Source of the DNA: Pseudomonas defluvii
GTDB taxonomy: Bacteria; Pseudomonadota; Gammaproteobacteria; Pseudomonadales; Pseudomonadaceae
NCBI RefSeq assembly: GCF_001695625.1
Contig: NZ_MBPN01000005.1
Location: 37,724 to 101,723 of the forward strand
Direction: 5' to 3'
DNA: 64,000 bases
Shown: positions 52,789 through 61,635 of the stretch, piece by piece
Numbering within the stretch: the stretch's first letter is position 1
Layout of the letters: every line of letters begins with the position of its first letter
The notes under the pieces: model-generated
Seen by the model: only the letters and a program-made list of their open reading frames with translations
Databases searched by the model: none
What the model was told of the DNA's origin: nothing
Made by a program: the position numbers and the translations under genes

Positions 52789-55143
52789 ATGTTCAGCGTA
52801 GTTCGCCCTGATAGTCGCACGGGTAGATGGCTTGCGGGCATCGCGGCGAGTGGGTTGCTGCTGTGCGCGCTGCTATGGCTTGCCGACCGTATCTGGCCGC
52901 TGCCGTTGCCTGCGGATGACCTGGCCCGGGTGGTGCTGGCGGAGGATGGTACACCGTTGTGGCGTTTCGCCGATGCCAATGGCGTGTGGCGCTACCCGAT
53001 CACTCCTGAGCAGGTGTCGCCCCTGTACCTGCAGGCCTTGCTGACCTACGAGGACCGCTGGTTCTATCGCCATCCCGGGGTGAACCCCTTGGCCTTGGGG
53101 CGCGCTGTCTGGCAGAACCTGCAGGGTGGCCGCGTGGTGTCCGGTGGCAGCACATTGTCGATGCAGGTGGCGCGACTGCTCGACCCGCATGCCAGAACGC
53201 TGCCCGGCAAGTTGCGCCAGCTCTGGCGTACCGCGCAGTTGGAGTGGCACCTGTCCAAGGACGAGATCCTGCAGATCTACCTCAACCGCGCGCCCTTTGG
53301 CGGAACATTACAAGGGGTCGCGGCGGCGAGCTGGGCGTACCTGGGCAAGTCACCCCAACAACTGACCCCGGCCGACGCCGCGCTGTTGGCGGTGTTGCCG
53401 CAAGCACCGAGCCGCCTGCGCCCTGATCGTCACCCGCAGCGTGCCCAGGCTGCACGTGACAAAGTGCTGCAACGGCTGGCCGAATACCGGGTGTGGCCTG
53501 AGCAACAGGTTGCCGAAGCGGCGCAGGAACCACTGTTGCTGGCGCCACGTCAGGAGCCGACACTGGCCCCGCTGTTGGCCCGGCGCTTGAACCGTCCGGG
53601 CAGCCCGCCATTGATCCGCACCACCCTCGATGCCGCCCTGCAACGCCGTCTGGAGGACCTGCTGCTGGGGTGGCGCGCGCGCCTGCCTGAACGTACGTCG
53701 GCAGCGATTCTGGTGGTCGAGTCGCAGACCATGGCCGTGCGCGCTTACTTGGGCTCGGTCGATCTCGGCGATACCCGGCGCTTCGGTCATGTCGACATGA
53801 TCAGTGCCCTGCGCTCACCCGGTTCGACCCTCAAACCGTTCCTGTTCGGGATGGCGCTTGATGAAGGGTTGATTCACTCCGAGTCGCTGCTGCAGGACGT
53901 ACCTCGGCGTTACGGCGACTACCGTCCCGGCAATTTTTCTCAGGGTTTCAGCGGGCCGGTTTCGGCCAGTTCGGCCCTGGCCTTGTCTCTGAACCTACCC
54001 GCGGTGCAATTGCTCGAAGCCTATGGGCCGAAACGCTTTGCCGCGCAGATGCGTCAGGGCGGCATGCCGTTGACGCTGCCACCACTGGCCGAGCCCAACC
54101 TGTCGTTGATCCTGGGCGGAGCGGGCAGCCGCCTTGAGGATCTGGTCAGCGGTTACAGTGCCTTTGCCCGCAACGGCATGAGTGCCGCGCTGCGTTTGCA
54201 GCCCGACGACCCACTGCTGGAGCGGCGCCTGTTGTCGCCGGGTGCGGCGTGGATCACGCGGCGCATTCTCAGTGGCCAGGCCCGCCCAGACCTCGACCCC
54301 CATGCCGAGTTGGTGCAGCGGCCACAACTGGCCTGGAAGACGGGCACCAGTTATGGCTTTCGCGACGCCTGGTCGATTGGCGTTGGCCCACGCTACCTGA
54401 TCGGGATCTGGATCGGCCGCCCCGATGGCACACCGGTGCCGGGCCAGTTTGGCCTGGCCTCGGCGGCGCCGTTGATGCTGCAGGTGCATGACGTGTTGAG
54501 TAACCGCGACAGCCAGCGCGGCATCACCGCACCGGTAGCAGCCGTACCGGCCAACGTTGGGGTGGCAGCGATCTGCTGGCCACTGGGCCAGCCGATGGCC
54601 CGGCAGGATGACAACTGTCGGCGGCAACGTTTCGCCTGGACGCTTGATGGCACCACGCCGCCGACGTTGCAGGCGCTTGATCAGCCCCTGAGTGTGGGCT
54701 TGCTGGAAAAGGTCTGGGTCAATGACCAGGGCTTGCGTGTCGATGCGGCGTGCCCCGGTGCCCATGCACGCGACATCGCCTTGTGGCCTGCGCCGCTGGA
54801 ACCGTGGTTGCCCCGGGTGGAGCGACGCGAGGCACGGTTGCCGGCCATTGATCCACGGTGCCCGCCGAAGGTGCCGGACGCAACCGCGCCGTTGTCGATT
54901 GTTGGTGTGCGCAACGGCGACCAATTGCGCCGACCGGCGACCAGTCGCGACGCGCTGCAACTGAAAGTGTCGGCCTTGGGTGGCAGTGGCCAGCGCTGGT
55001 GGTTCCTCAACGGCGCGCCGGTGGGCGAGACTGCTGCACAGGATAGCCTCACGGTCAGTTTCGAGCAGGCCGGCCGGTATGAGTTGAGTGCACTCGACGC
55101 CAGCGGGCAGACCGCACGCATCGAGTTTCAGGTCAACGACTGA
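52789..55143 (+). CDS. pbpC: PbpC, penicillin-binding protein 1C
   Basis: A 784-residue class A penicillin-binding protein. One membrane helix (about 14-36) anchors a transglycosylase domain with the catalytic glutamate in TYEDRWFYRHPG (E88) and GGSTLSMQVARLL. The transpeptidase has S346-TLK, S400-LN and K517-TG motifs, all intact, and a C-terminal BiPBP_C domain (about 690-784). PBP1C is associated with macroglobulin: the pair is thought to link protease defence to wall repair. The ATG at 52789 is preceded by only a distant AAGG; an upstream frame from 52732 exists but adds no known domain. Confidence 0.94.
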   Translation: MFSVVRPDSRTGRWLAGIAASGLLLCALLWLADRIWPLPLPADDLARVVLAEDGTPLWRFADANGVWRYPITPEQVSPLYLQALLTYEDRWFYRHPGVNPLALGRAVWQNLQGGRVVSGGSTLSMQVARLLDPHARTLPGKLRQLWRTAQLEWHLSKDEILQIYLNRAPFGGTLQGVAAASWAYLGKSPQQLTPADAALLAVLPQAPSRLRPDRHPQRAQAARDKVLQRLAEYRVWPEQQVAEAAQEPLLLAPRQEPTLAPLLARRLNRPGSPPLIRTTLDAALQRRLEDLLLGWRARLPERTSAAILVVESQTMAVRAYLGSVDLGDTRRFGHVDMISALRSPGSTLKPFLFGMALDEGLIHSESLLQDVPRRYGDYRPGNFSQGFSGPVSASSALALSLNLPAVQLLEAYGPKRFAAQMRQGGMPLTLPPLAEPNLSLILGGAGSRLEDLVSGYSAFARNGMSAALRLQPDDPLLERRLLSPGAAWITRRILSGQARPDLDPHAELVQRPQLAWKTGTSYGFRDAWSIGVGPRYLIGIWIGRPDGTPVPGQFGLASAAPLMLQVHDVLSNRDSQRGITAPVAAVPANVGVAAICWPLGQPMARQDDNCRRQRFAWTLDGTTPPTLQALDQPLSVGLLEKVWVNDQGLRVDAACPGAHARDIALWPAPLEPWLPRVERREARLPAIDPRCPPKVPDATAPLSIVGVRNGDQLRRPATSRDALQLKVSALGGSGQRWWFLNGAPVGETAAQDSLTVSFEQAGRYELSALDASGQTARIEFQVND

Positions 55144-55155
55144 GCCGCAGTCTAT

Positions 55156-55605
55156 TCAGCCGCGACGAATCATCCAGACGCCGGCCAGTACCAGCAGCAA
55201 GCCGGCGACCTTGCCCAGGCTGGCCGGCGCTTCGCGAAAGCCGGCCCAGCCGAAATGGTCGAGGGTCAAGGCCATTGCCAGCTGTCCGGCCAGTACCAGC
55301 GCCATGAACAGCAATGCGCCAATGCGCGGGCCGGCAAAGGCGGCCGTTGTAATGAAAAAGGCACCCAGCAGACCACCGCACCAGTGCCACCAGGTCAGGC
55401 TCTTGAGTGCGTTGAAACCAGGCACTTCGCGCTGCAGCAACACCAGCGCAAGCAGCGCGACGGTGCCGACACCAAAGGAAATCAGGGCGGCGGCGAGCAC
55501 GCTGGACACCTGTTTGGCCAACTGGCCGTTGATACCGGCTTGCAGCGGAAGAAAGGCGCCAGCGACGAACGGCAGGCAGAGCAGCCACCAGGCAGGGGCG
55601 GGCAT
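55156..55605 (-). CDS. DMT family transporter, YdcZ/DUF606 type
   Basis: A 149-residue inner-membrane protein with five predicted helices (about residues 6-24, 31-52, 66-92, 94-112 and 128-146). The opening PFVAGAFLPLQAGINGQLAK and the GGLLGAFFITT stretch are typical of the DUF606 (YdcZ) branch of drug/metabolite transporters. These half-size proteins probably dimerise; substrates are unknown. CTGGAGATT lies just before the ATG at 55605. It converges on pbpC with a 12-base gap. Confidence 0.9.
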   Translation of the reverse strand: MPAPAWWLLCLPFVAGAFLPLQAGINGQLAKQVSSVLAAALISFGVGTVALLALVLLQREVPGFNALKSLTWWHWCGGLLGAFFITTAAFAGPRIGALLFMALVLAGQLAMALTLDHFGWAGFREAPASLGKVAGLLLVLAGVWMIRRG

Positions 55606-55696
55606 GGCAATCTCCAGAAAAAAGGGGCGCGGATTATAACGGCAGGCGGCGAGGGGTGCTCGTCTTGCCTCTGGCAACTGTAGACCGGATGGCCAA

Positions 55697-55726
55697 TTAG
55701 ACGGTTGTTCGGGCAACACCTACGCT
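55697..55726 (+). promoter_or_regulatory. Candidate promoter of the TpsB gene
   Basis: TTAGAC (55697-55702), 18 bases, then TACGCT (55721-55726) resembles a sigma-70 or sigma-S promoter, about 60 bases before the start codon. Support is by eye only. Confidence 0.3.
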
Positions 55727-55785
55727 TGGGTTAGACGAAACGCACCGTCGAGCCGCCCCGTACATTCAGGGTCAAGGAGTGTCCT

Positions 55786-57453
55786 ATGCGTTCGATGACC
55801 CTCGCATTGTTGGGCCTTTCCTGGGGGTGTGGCGTGTGCGCCGATGCCTTGCAGAATGACCTCAATCGCAGTGCGGTCGAACGCTACCTGCCGACATCTA
55901 ACCTGCCGATCGATGCCTATCGCCCGGCCGCAGCCGATGTGTTTGTCGCGCCTGCGAAACCGCCTTTGTTGCGTTTGCCGACCGGTACTCGGGTATGGTT
56001 TCGAAAGGTGCATTTTGAGGGTGGTACGGTCTACCCACTGAGTGATTTGAAAGACAACTATCAGGACCTGATAGAACGCGCCGTCACCCTCGACGAGGTG
56101 CTTGAGGCCACGGCGCGATTGACCGAGCGTTATCACCGCGATGGCTATTTTCTGTCTTATGCGGTGGTGCCGGATCAGGACTTCAGTGAAGGCTCCTTGC
56201 GGGTGGTGCTGGTTGAAGGCTACGTGCGCGACGTTGAACTGCGCGGTGATGTCGGCCCGGTGTCGGCCTATGTGACACGCCTGGCAGAGAGGATCAAAAC
56301 GGAAAGACCACTGACCCGGCAGACCTTTGAGCGCTACACCCGCTTGATGAACCACATCCCAGACGTGACCCTGAAAGGCTTGTTGAGCCCCGCCAGCCCG
56401 TCGGACGGTGCTGCCCGCTTGATCGTCAAGGCATCGCGCCAACCCTTGGCGGCCGCAGTGGTACTGAACGATGGCAGCCGTGCAGACCCTCAAGCGCTGT
56501 TGAGCCTGGACAGCCAGTCGCAGACGGCGCTGGGTGAGCAATTGAGTGTTGGTGGCTTGTTTGCGTCGGGCGATGATCATCAGCGTTACTACCGTCTCGA
56601 CTATGCCCAGTACCTGGACAGCGAGGGCAGCCAGTTGAACCTGGCTGCCTCGACCTTCCGCACGGAGTTGGACACGCCGCTACACCTTCGCAATGGCCGG
56701 GAGCTGCTGCGGGATTGGCGTAGCGATACCGTATCGGCGGGGCTGAGCCAGCCACTGATTGCCGCACCTGACGAATGGCTGAATGTTGCGGCAAGGCTCT
56801 ACGCGGTGCGTGACCGCATTGACTATCGGGCTGACGGTACGCCGCTCAATACCTCAACGGATACCGATACCCGTGTGCTCAGCTTTGAGGGGGATTGGCG
56901 CAAGGCTGATGAGCGGCAACTGCGGATGATCAGTGGAGGTGTGTACCAGGGGCTTGATTACCTGGGGGCCAAAACCAACAGCGATTACGACCTGGATTTT
57001 TTGCGCCTGCGCGTGTCCGGCGTCCAGCGTGACCGTTTCTTCGACAATTGGCAGGGTGTGGCATCGGGGGCTCTGTACTGGAGCGACGACAGCCTGCCGG
57101 ACAGTGAACGGGCCGTGTTTGGTGGGCGGTATTTTGGGCGAGGTTACCCGGTCGACCAAGCCTCTGGCGACAAAGGATGGGGCTTGGCTTATGAGGTCAA
57201 CTACAGCGTCATGGGAGAGGGTGGCCTACTGAACGTGGTGCAACCGTATGCTGTACTGGATACCGCCCAGGCCTGGTTCAACAAACTGGATGTACGCAGT
57301 GCGCACCTGGCATCGCTGGCGCTGGGGGTGCGCATGGGGGATTTGCGTGACTACAACCTGTCATTGGAGATCGCCAAACCTTTGGCCGATGCAGCGTTTG
57401 ACAGCGTCGATCGGCATCCGCGTTTTACCGTGAGCGTCAGCCTGAAGTTGTAA
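55786..57453 (+). CDS. TpsB outer-membrane transporter (ShlB/FhaC family)
   Basis: A 555-residue two-partner secretion translocator. A signal peptide (1-19) is followed by a POTRA_2 domain (about 70-150, VWFRKVHFEGGTVY and VVLVEGYVRDVEL) and a 16-strand barrel with the conserved FGGRYFGRGYP loop motif near residue 448. The protein ends in the barrel terminus VSLKL. Such proteins export one large TpsA exoprotein, normally encoded beside them. No TpsA gene lies in this window: downstream there is only a 119-residue secreted-looking ORF. CAAGGAG lies 7 bases before the ATG at 55786. Candidates for the partner are elsewhere in the genome or lost. Confidence 0.92.
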   Translation: MRSMTLALLGLSWGCGVCADALQNDLNRSAVERYLPTSNLPIDAYRPAAADVFVAPAKPPLLRLPTGTRVWFRKVHFEGGTVYPLSDLKDNYQDLIERAVTLDEVLEATARLTERYHRDGYFLSYAVVPDQDFSEGSLRVVLVEGYVRDVELRGDVGPVSAYVTRLAERIKTERPLTRQTFERYTRLMNHIPDVTLKGLLSPASPSDGAARLIVKASRQPLAAAVVLNDGSRADPQALLSLDSQSQTALGEQLSVGGLFASGDDHQRYYRLDYAQYLDSEGSQLNLAASTFRTELDTPLHLRNGRELLRDWRSDTVSAGLSQPLIAAPDEWLNVAARLYAVRDRIDYRADGTPLNTSTDTDTRVLSFEGDWRKADERQLRMISGGVYQGLDYLGAKTNSDYDLDFLRLRVSGVQRDRFFDNWQGVASGALYWSDDSLPDSERAVFGGRYFGRGYPVDQASGDKGWGLAYEVNYSVMGEGGLLNVVQPYAVLDTAQAWFNKLDVRSAHLASLALGVRMGDLRDYNLSLEIAKPLADAAFDSVDRHPRFTVSVSLKL

Positions 57454-57582
57454 ACCTGTACGGGATGGCATTTCGTTTTCCTTGCGCTACCGTCAATTAA
57501 CGAAGCCATTGAATGCCGCTGCAGAGTTGGGGCGCTGCCTGAAAAGACACTGTGAGTGGTCGTTTGAGCAGAGGGGGCCGAC

Positions 57583-57942
57583 ATGAGTAGTCGCATTACC
57601 ATTAGCCTGGTGAGGGCGTTTCTGCTGGGAGCGCTTGTGGCCTGTTTCTGCGGGCAGGTGCTCAGTCGGGATACTGGCGTATCGGAGGCCGTGCCGGTGT
57701 TCATGAGTGAGCGGTTGATCGTACCGCCCTCAGGCAATTTTCAACGTCTTGAACAGGTTCTGGGGCGCAGAATCTGGCGGGCACTGGCCGCCGGTCCCTG
57801 GCAGGAAGCGTGTCATTTTGAAGCGCGAGCGCTAAGCAGGGGCGGTTCGGTTACTGGATCCACACCGCAGCCAGAAGAAAGCCTGCCATCAGGAACGGTG
57901 CGAAGGGCTGTTTGCTCGATGACGCTTCACGCAGTTGCGTGA
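57583..57942 (+). CDS. Small predicted secreted protein after TpsB
   Basis: A 119-residue ORF I do not recognise. It has a plausible signal peptide (LVRAFLLGALVACFCG, residues 9-24). GAGGGGGCC lies just before the ATG at 57583, a convincing ribosome site. Codons are ordinary for the first 80 residues, but the last 30 (from 57851) overlap the 3' end of the prepilin peptidase gene on the other strand, which is unusual. The true protein could be shorter, or the ORF a remnant of a truncated gene. Its closeness to tpsB may mean a shared transcript. Confidence 0.45.
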   Translation: MSSRITISLVRAFLLGALVACFCGQVLSRDTGVSEAVPVFMSERLIVPPSGNFQRLEQVLGRRIWRALAAGPWQEACHFEARALSRGGSVTGSTPQPEESLPSGTVRRAVCSMTLHAVA

Positions 57943-58321
57943 GGCGTTTTTTCACTCGCAGGCTCAAGAGCGACCACAGCCAGCGCCGGCTCAATAGCCA
58001 GATCACCAAGGCCACGCCCGCACCGATAAAGGTGCCCAGGACATGCATCTTGTCGGTGGCTAGTGCCAACGCGGCGAGCAGCTTGACGTCACCCGCACCC
58101 ACATGACCAAGCATGTAGCCGGGTAAGGTCAGCAGCATGACCAGGGCCAGCGCCCAGCCGCCTTCGCTGGCGTCGGCGCCTATCCAGGTATGCCCGGTGG
58201 TAAACAGGTAAGCCAGTGCGCACGTGGCTGCACCCAGTGTCAGGGTATTGGCGACCTCGCGTTCACGTACATCCTGTTCGGCACACAAGGCGAGCCACAG
58301 CAGCAGGACGATGCTTTGCAT
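57851..58321 (-). CDS. Prepilin peptidase, A24 family (TadV/FppA type)
   Basis: A 156-residue inner-membrane aspartate protease with about five membrane helices. The two catalytic aspartates are visible: AEQDVRERE near residue 16 and GHVGAGDVKLLA near residue 72 (GxGD motif). The short length, with no N-methylation domain, matches FppA/TadV enzymes that process Flp-type pilins. No other tad or pilin gene is present. The ATG at 58321 gives the family N-terminus; the frame from 58399 is rejected. Its 3' end overlaps the small plus-strand ORF. Confidence 0.85.
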   Translation of the reverse strand: MQSIVLLLWLALCAEQDVREREVANTLTLGAATCALAYLFTTGHTWIGADASEGGWALALVMLLTLPGYMLGHVGAGDVKLLAALALATDKMHVLGTFIGAGVALVIWLLSRRWLWSLLSLRVKKRLTQLREASSSKQPFAPFLMAGFLLAAVWIQ

Positions 58322-58414
58322 GGGTGAGTTGCCATCCTTTTCGATGATTGATTCTAGGAGCCGTCTGCTCTCTCTTTCAGGGTAGACGCCTTCAGCCACG
58401 GCGGAAAAAAAAGC

Positions 58415-58975
58415 TCAGCGCGGAGGGTAGTTGGCCAGGACCTTGGCGACGGTTTGCTGGATCGCACTGCTGCGCTCTGCAGGGCTGGGCGGGTAGTTGC
58501 TCATGACGTGTTCAGCGCTGCCGCGCCAGACCAGCTTGCCGTCATGGCCGTCGAACAGGTCGACCTGAATGGTGGCCACCGTGTAGTCGACGCTGCGGGT
58601 TTCGTTGTAGGCCGGCCCGCCCCAGTAGCCGCCCCAATAGCCGTTCCATGCGCCACCATAGTTGGTCGTGACCTGCTGCTGGCGGTTTTCGACGATCAGG
58701 TAGGCCTGTACGCTTAGATCGGCATGGCTGCTGCCTTGCGCTGGGCGCAGGCCGCGTTGATCGAGCTGACCACTGATGGCCTGGCGGATGCGTTGCTCGG
58801 TCAAGTCACTCTGGATGCGCGGATCGTCGGGCCGGTACTGCAAGGCCGGTTCTTTCCAGGCCCAGCTACGGTAGCTGGCGAAGTCTCGGCTGGCGTCGAA
58901 GTCCTGGGTGACATTGTTGCTCTGGCAAGCACTCAACAGGGCAAACAAGGCAAGTAACGCAATACGGCGGAACAT
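58415..58975 (-). CDS. DUF4136 family lipoprotein, copy 1
   Basis: A 186-residue outer-membrane lipoprotein. The signal peptide ends in LLSAC (cysteine at residue 17). The DUF4136 fold follows: YRSWAWKE near residue 34, DLSVQAYLIV near 87, and a C-terminal helix. In the middle is a Gly/Trp/Tyr-rich loop (GGAWNGYWGGYWGG). It forms a tandem pair with the gene at 59002-59622, 26 bases upstream of its start, with the same fold but low identity. The function is unknown. Confidence 0.88.
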   Translation of the reverse strand: MFRRIALLALFALLSACQSNNVTQDFDASRDFASYRSWAWKEPALQYRPDDPRIQSDLTEQRIRQAISGQLDQRGLRPAQGSSHADLSVQAYLIVENRQQQVTTNYGGAWNGYWGGYWGGPAYNETRSVDYTVATIQVDLFDGHDGKLVWRGSAEHVMSNYPPSPAERSSAIQQTVAKVLANYPPR

Positions 58976-59001
58976 GACGGTTCTCCGGTGGCCTCTACAA
59001 C

Positions 59002-59622
59002 CTAACTGGGAGGATAACCCTCCAGTGCTTTGTTGATTGCGCTACGCACTGCATCGGCACGGCCCCGCTCGGAGCTCGGGTTCGCGGCTTCGGCGCTGGC
59101 ACTCCAGACCGCTTGGCCATTGCTGGCGTCGAACAGGTGCAGGCGCACCACTAACACTTCGATTTCGTAGGTCCGCACGATGGGGACGCTGGTGTACATG
59201 CCATAACCACCGTGGTGACCATAGCCATAACCGCTGTACCCATAGCCACCATAAGGGTAGTCGTCCTCACGAACCTGGCGCAGGCGTTTTTCCACACTGA
59301 GGCTGGCGCTGACCTGCAGGTCGGCGGGCTGCTCGCGGGAGGGCCGCAGGCCGTGTTGGTCAAGTGCGTTACTGACCGCCTCGGCCAGTTGCGCCGGATC
59401 GGCGATGCTACTGCCATCGGGCAGTTGGCCATTGCGCCAGCTCCAGCTGCGGTAGTGCGCATAATCACGGTTCGCTGCCGGGTAGGCGCTGGCATCGAAG
59501 GTGTTGGCTGCATGCGCGGGTGCTGGCGGCATTGGCAGAGCGCTGGCGACATAAGGGTTGCTGCCCTGACAGCCAACCAAGGCCAGGCAGATCAGGCTCG
59601 CAGCAACAGGACGGTACGACAT
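59002..59622 (-). CDS. DUF4136 family lipoprotein, copy 2
   Basis: A 206-residue lipoprotein with lipobox LVGC (cysteine at residue 18). It shares with its neighbour YRSWSW near residue 57, [18 protein letters not shown] and a C-terminal helix ending YPPS. The central loop is very rich in Gly and Tyr ([15 protein letters not shown]), in place of the Trp-rich loop of copy 1. The first gene of the pair, it follows cmoM by 20 bases on the same strand. No function is known. Confidence 0.88.
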   Translation of the reverse strand: MSYRPVAASLICLALVGCQGSNPYVASALPMPPAPAHAANTFDASAYPAANRDYAHYRSWSWRNGQLPDGSSIADPAQLAEAVSNALDQHGLRPSREQPADLQVSASLSVEKRLRQVREDDYPYGGYGYSGYGYGHHGGYGMYTSVPIVRTYEIEVLVVRLHLFDASNGQAVWSASAEAANPSSERGRADAVRSAINKALEGYPPS

Positions 59623-59642
59623 GTCGTGCTCCAGTCGACCCG

Positions 59643-60392
59643 CTACAGGGGCCGGCAGATCCAGTGCAGGTAGCGGCCCAGCCCGGCGAACACCGGATGG
59701 CGGCGATGCGCCAGTTCCATTTCCAGCAGGTCGCTCAACGCGGCCTTGGCCTGGAATTCGCTCGGCATGTAGTCGTGGAAAACCCGCACGCCGCTTTCGT
59801 TTTCAACCTGCCACAGGCGTTCAAGGTGCACCTTGAGTTCGCGTGGATCAAGTGGTTTTTGCGGGGTCAGGCTCTGCTTTTCGCCAGCCATGCTGTTGCG
59901 CCGCATTTTGCGGAAATGGCCCTTGAGCAGGTTGCGGTACACCAAGGCATCACGGTTGTAGAACGCCAACGACAACCAGCCACCGGGGCGTGTCAGTTGA
60001 TGCAGGACGGGCAGAATGGCCTCGGGCTCGGCCAGCCATTCAAGCACGGCGTGGCATAACACCAGGTCATAGGGCTCGGTGAGTTGGCCGAGCAGGTCTT
60101 GCCAGGGGGCCTGGATGAACGTGGCGTGTTGGCCTGCGTCGGCAAAACGTGCCCGGGCACCGTCAAGCATCGGCGCGGCGGGCTCGGCCAGGGTTACCTG
60201 GTGGCCGCGCTCGGCCAGCCACAAGGCCATATGGCCCAGGCCTGCACCAATATCGAGAACGCGTAGTGGGCGCTCTGGCAGGCTCTCGACAAGGTCGGCC
60301 TGGAGCACCGCCAGACGAATCGCACCTTTTGCTCCACCGTAGATCTTTTCGGCAAAACGGGTCGCCAGCTCATCGAAGTGACGGTCATTCAT
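59643..60392 (-). CDS. cmoM: CmoM, tRNA cmo5U methyltransferase
   Basis: A 249-residue SAM-dependent methyltransferase. The SAM loop is [12 protein letters not shown] near residue 48; [19 protein letters not shown] at the start and [12 protein letters not shown] near residue 205 are close to E. coli CmoM (formerly SmtA). CmoM methylates 5-carboxymethoxyuridine at the wobble position of some tRNAs, which widens codon reading. Its start overlaps the stop of the MazG-like gene by 4 bases. Confidence 0.92.
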   Translation of the reverse strand: MNDRHFDELATRFAEKIYGGAKGAIRLAVLQADLVESLPERPLRVLDIGAGLGHMALWLAERGHQVTLAEPAAPMLDGARARFADAGQHATFIQAPWQDLLGQLTEPYDLVLCHAVLEWLAEPEAILPVLHQLTRPGGWLSLAFYNRDALVYRNLLKGHFRKMRRNSMAGEKQSLTPQKPLDPRELKVHLERLWQVENESGVRVFHDYMPSEFQAKAALSDLLEMELAHRRHPVFAGLGRYLHWICRPL

Positions 60393-60694
60393 CGGGCGAA
60401 ACGCCTCTCGCTGTCAGCCAACTTGAGTGTGACGACCTGCTCCATGTCCAGGCCCAGTTCACTGCACAGTAATAGCAGGTAGAGGACGACATCGCCGACT
60501 TCCTGGCCGGCGTGTTCCAGTTGCTCCCTGGAGAGTTGGCGCGACTGGTCTTCACTCAGCCACTGGAAAATTTCGACCAGTTCGGCCATTTCCACGCTGG
60601 CCGCCATGGCCAGGTTTTTCGGGCTATGAAAGCCGCGCCAGTCGTTGTTGTCACGAATGCGGTGCAGTCGCTCGGTCAATGCTTGCAAATTCAT
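60389..60694 (-). CDS. MazG-like nucleotide pyrophosphohydrolase
   Basis: A 101-residue all-alpha NTP pyrophosphatase of the MazG-like (RS21-C6/dCTPase) group. The metal-binding EMAELVEIFQW (about residue 35) and EVGDVVLYLLLL (about residue 66) supply the E-x2-E and E-x2-D sites. It probably cleans the nucleotide pool of modified or non-canonical NTPs. It is co-transcribed with cmoM. Confidence 0.92.
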   Translation of the reverse strand: MNLQALTERLHRIRDNNDWRGFHSPKNLAMAASVEMAELVEIFQWLSEDQSRQLSREQLEHAGQEVGDVVLYLLLLCSELGLDMEQVVTLKLADSERRFAR

Positions 60695-60772
60695 GGGGTA
60701 GTCTCCTCAGGCTGCATAGCTTCAGCCTGAGCGCGCTGCAACGCAAGGACCTCAAGGCCAGAGGTTGCTGGT

Positions 60773-61633
60773 TCAGGGGGCTTCAAGCGCTCGCCATGTC
60801 CCCTGTATATGCACCAACCCGCCATGGCCACTCAGACGCAGTTGCCCGGTGGGTGCGACAGGGCTGGCGTCGAGTACCACCTCGCTTGGCAAGCGTACCG
60901 GTTTGTGGAAATTGACCTCAATCGCGTAACCACCGGTTGGCAGGTGGCCACGCAAGGCGGCCAGGGCCATGGCTTTGCTCCACATGCCATGGGCAATGGC
61001 TTTGGGGAAACCGAACAGGCGGGCGCTGATGGCGCTCAGGTGGATCGGGTTGTAGTCGCCACAGAGGCGTGCATAGCGTCGTCCGATGTTGCTGTTGGCG
61101 TACCAGCGGGTCAGTTCGCTCAGGGGCAGGGCTTCGGCTTCAGGTTCGCAGGCGGGTTCGCCTGGAAGTTTCACGCCTCGGCACAGCATGCGGCTGGTTT
61201 CGCTCCAGAGCAGCCCGAGACCATCGCGGGCTTCGGTGATGAGGTCGAAGGTTGCGCCTTTCTCATGGGCCTGCAGGTTATCCACCCGCACCGCGAAGTG
61301 CAGTCGGGTGACACCGCCCAGCGGTCGTATGACGTGAATGCTGTTGCTCAGGTGAACCAGGCCTGGCAGCGGAAACGGAAAGTCGTTGGCAGTGAGCAAC
61401 TGCAGTTGCAGGGGGAATGCCATTACATGCGGCCAGGTCGCGGGCAGCAGCGGGTCGTCACCAAAGTGGCACAGCGTGCGGTAGGCTGCCAGTCGCTCGG
61501 CATTGACCTCAAGGCTGCAGCGTAGCCCGGTCGTCGGCAGGGTGGTGCCGCTGATCTTGCGCTTGCGCGCTGCTCGCAGGTACAGCCCAGGCAGCGCGGC
61601 GGTCGTGCTCAGTTCATGCCATTGATGCGTCAT
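60773..61633 (-). CDS. MaoC-like acyl dehydratase
   Basis: A 286-residue protein of the double hot-dog type. The C-terminal half has the hydratase 2 motif GDYNPIHLS followed by AIAHGMWSKAMALAAL, with Asp and His in the catalytic positions. It should hydrate trans-2-enoyl-CoA or enoyl-ACP. An ATG at 61633 is 2 bases after the fabG-like stop; the TTG at 61639 is less likely. It is the second gene of a unit with the FabG-type reductase, and the divergent thiolase completes three of the four beta-oxidation steps. Confidence 0.9.
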   Translation of the reverse strand: MTHQWHELSTTAALPGLYLRAARKRKISGTTLPTTGLRCSLEVNAERLAAYRTLCHFGDDPLLPATWPHVMAFPLQLQLLTANDFPFPLPGLVHLSNSIHVIRPLGGVTRLHFAVRVDNLQAHEKGATFDLITEARDGLGLLWSETSRMLCRGVKLPGEPACEPEAEALPLSELTRWYANSNIGRRYARLCGDYNPIHLSAISARLFGFPKAIAHGMWSKAMALAALRGHLPTGGYAIEVNFHKPVRLPSEVVLDASPVAPTGQLRLSGHGGLVHIQGTWRALEAP

Positions 61634-61635
61634 GC

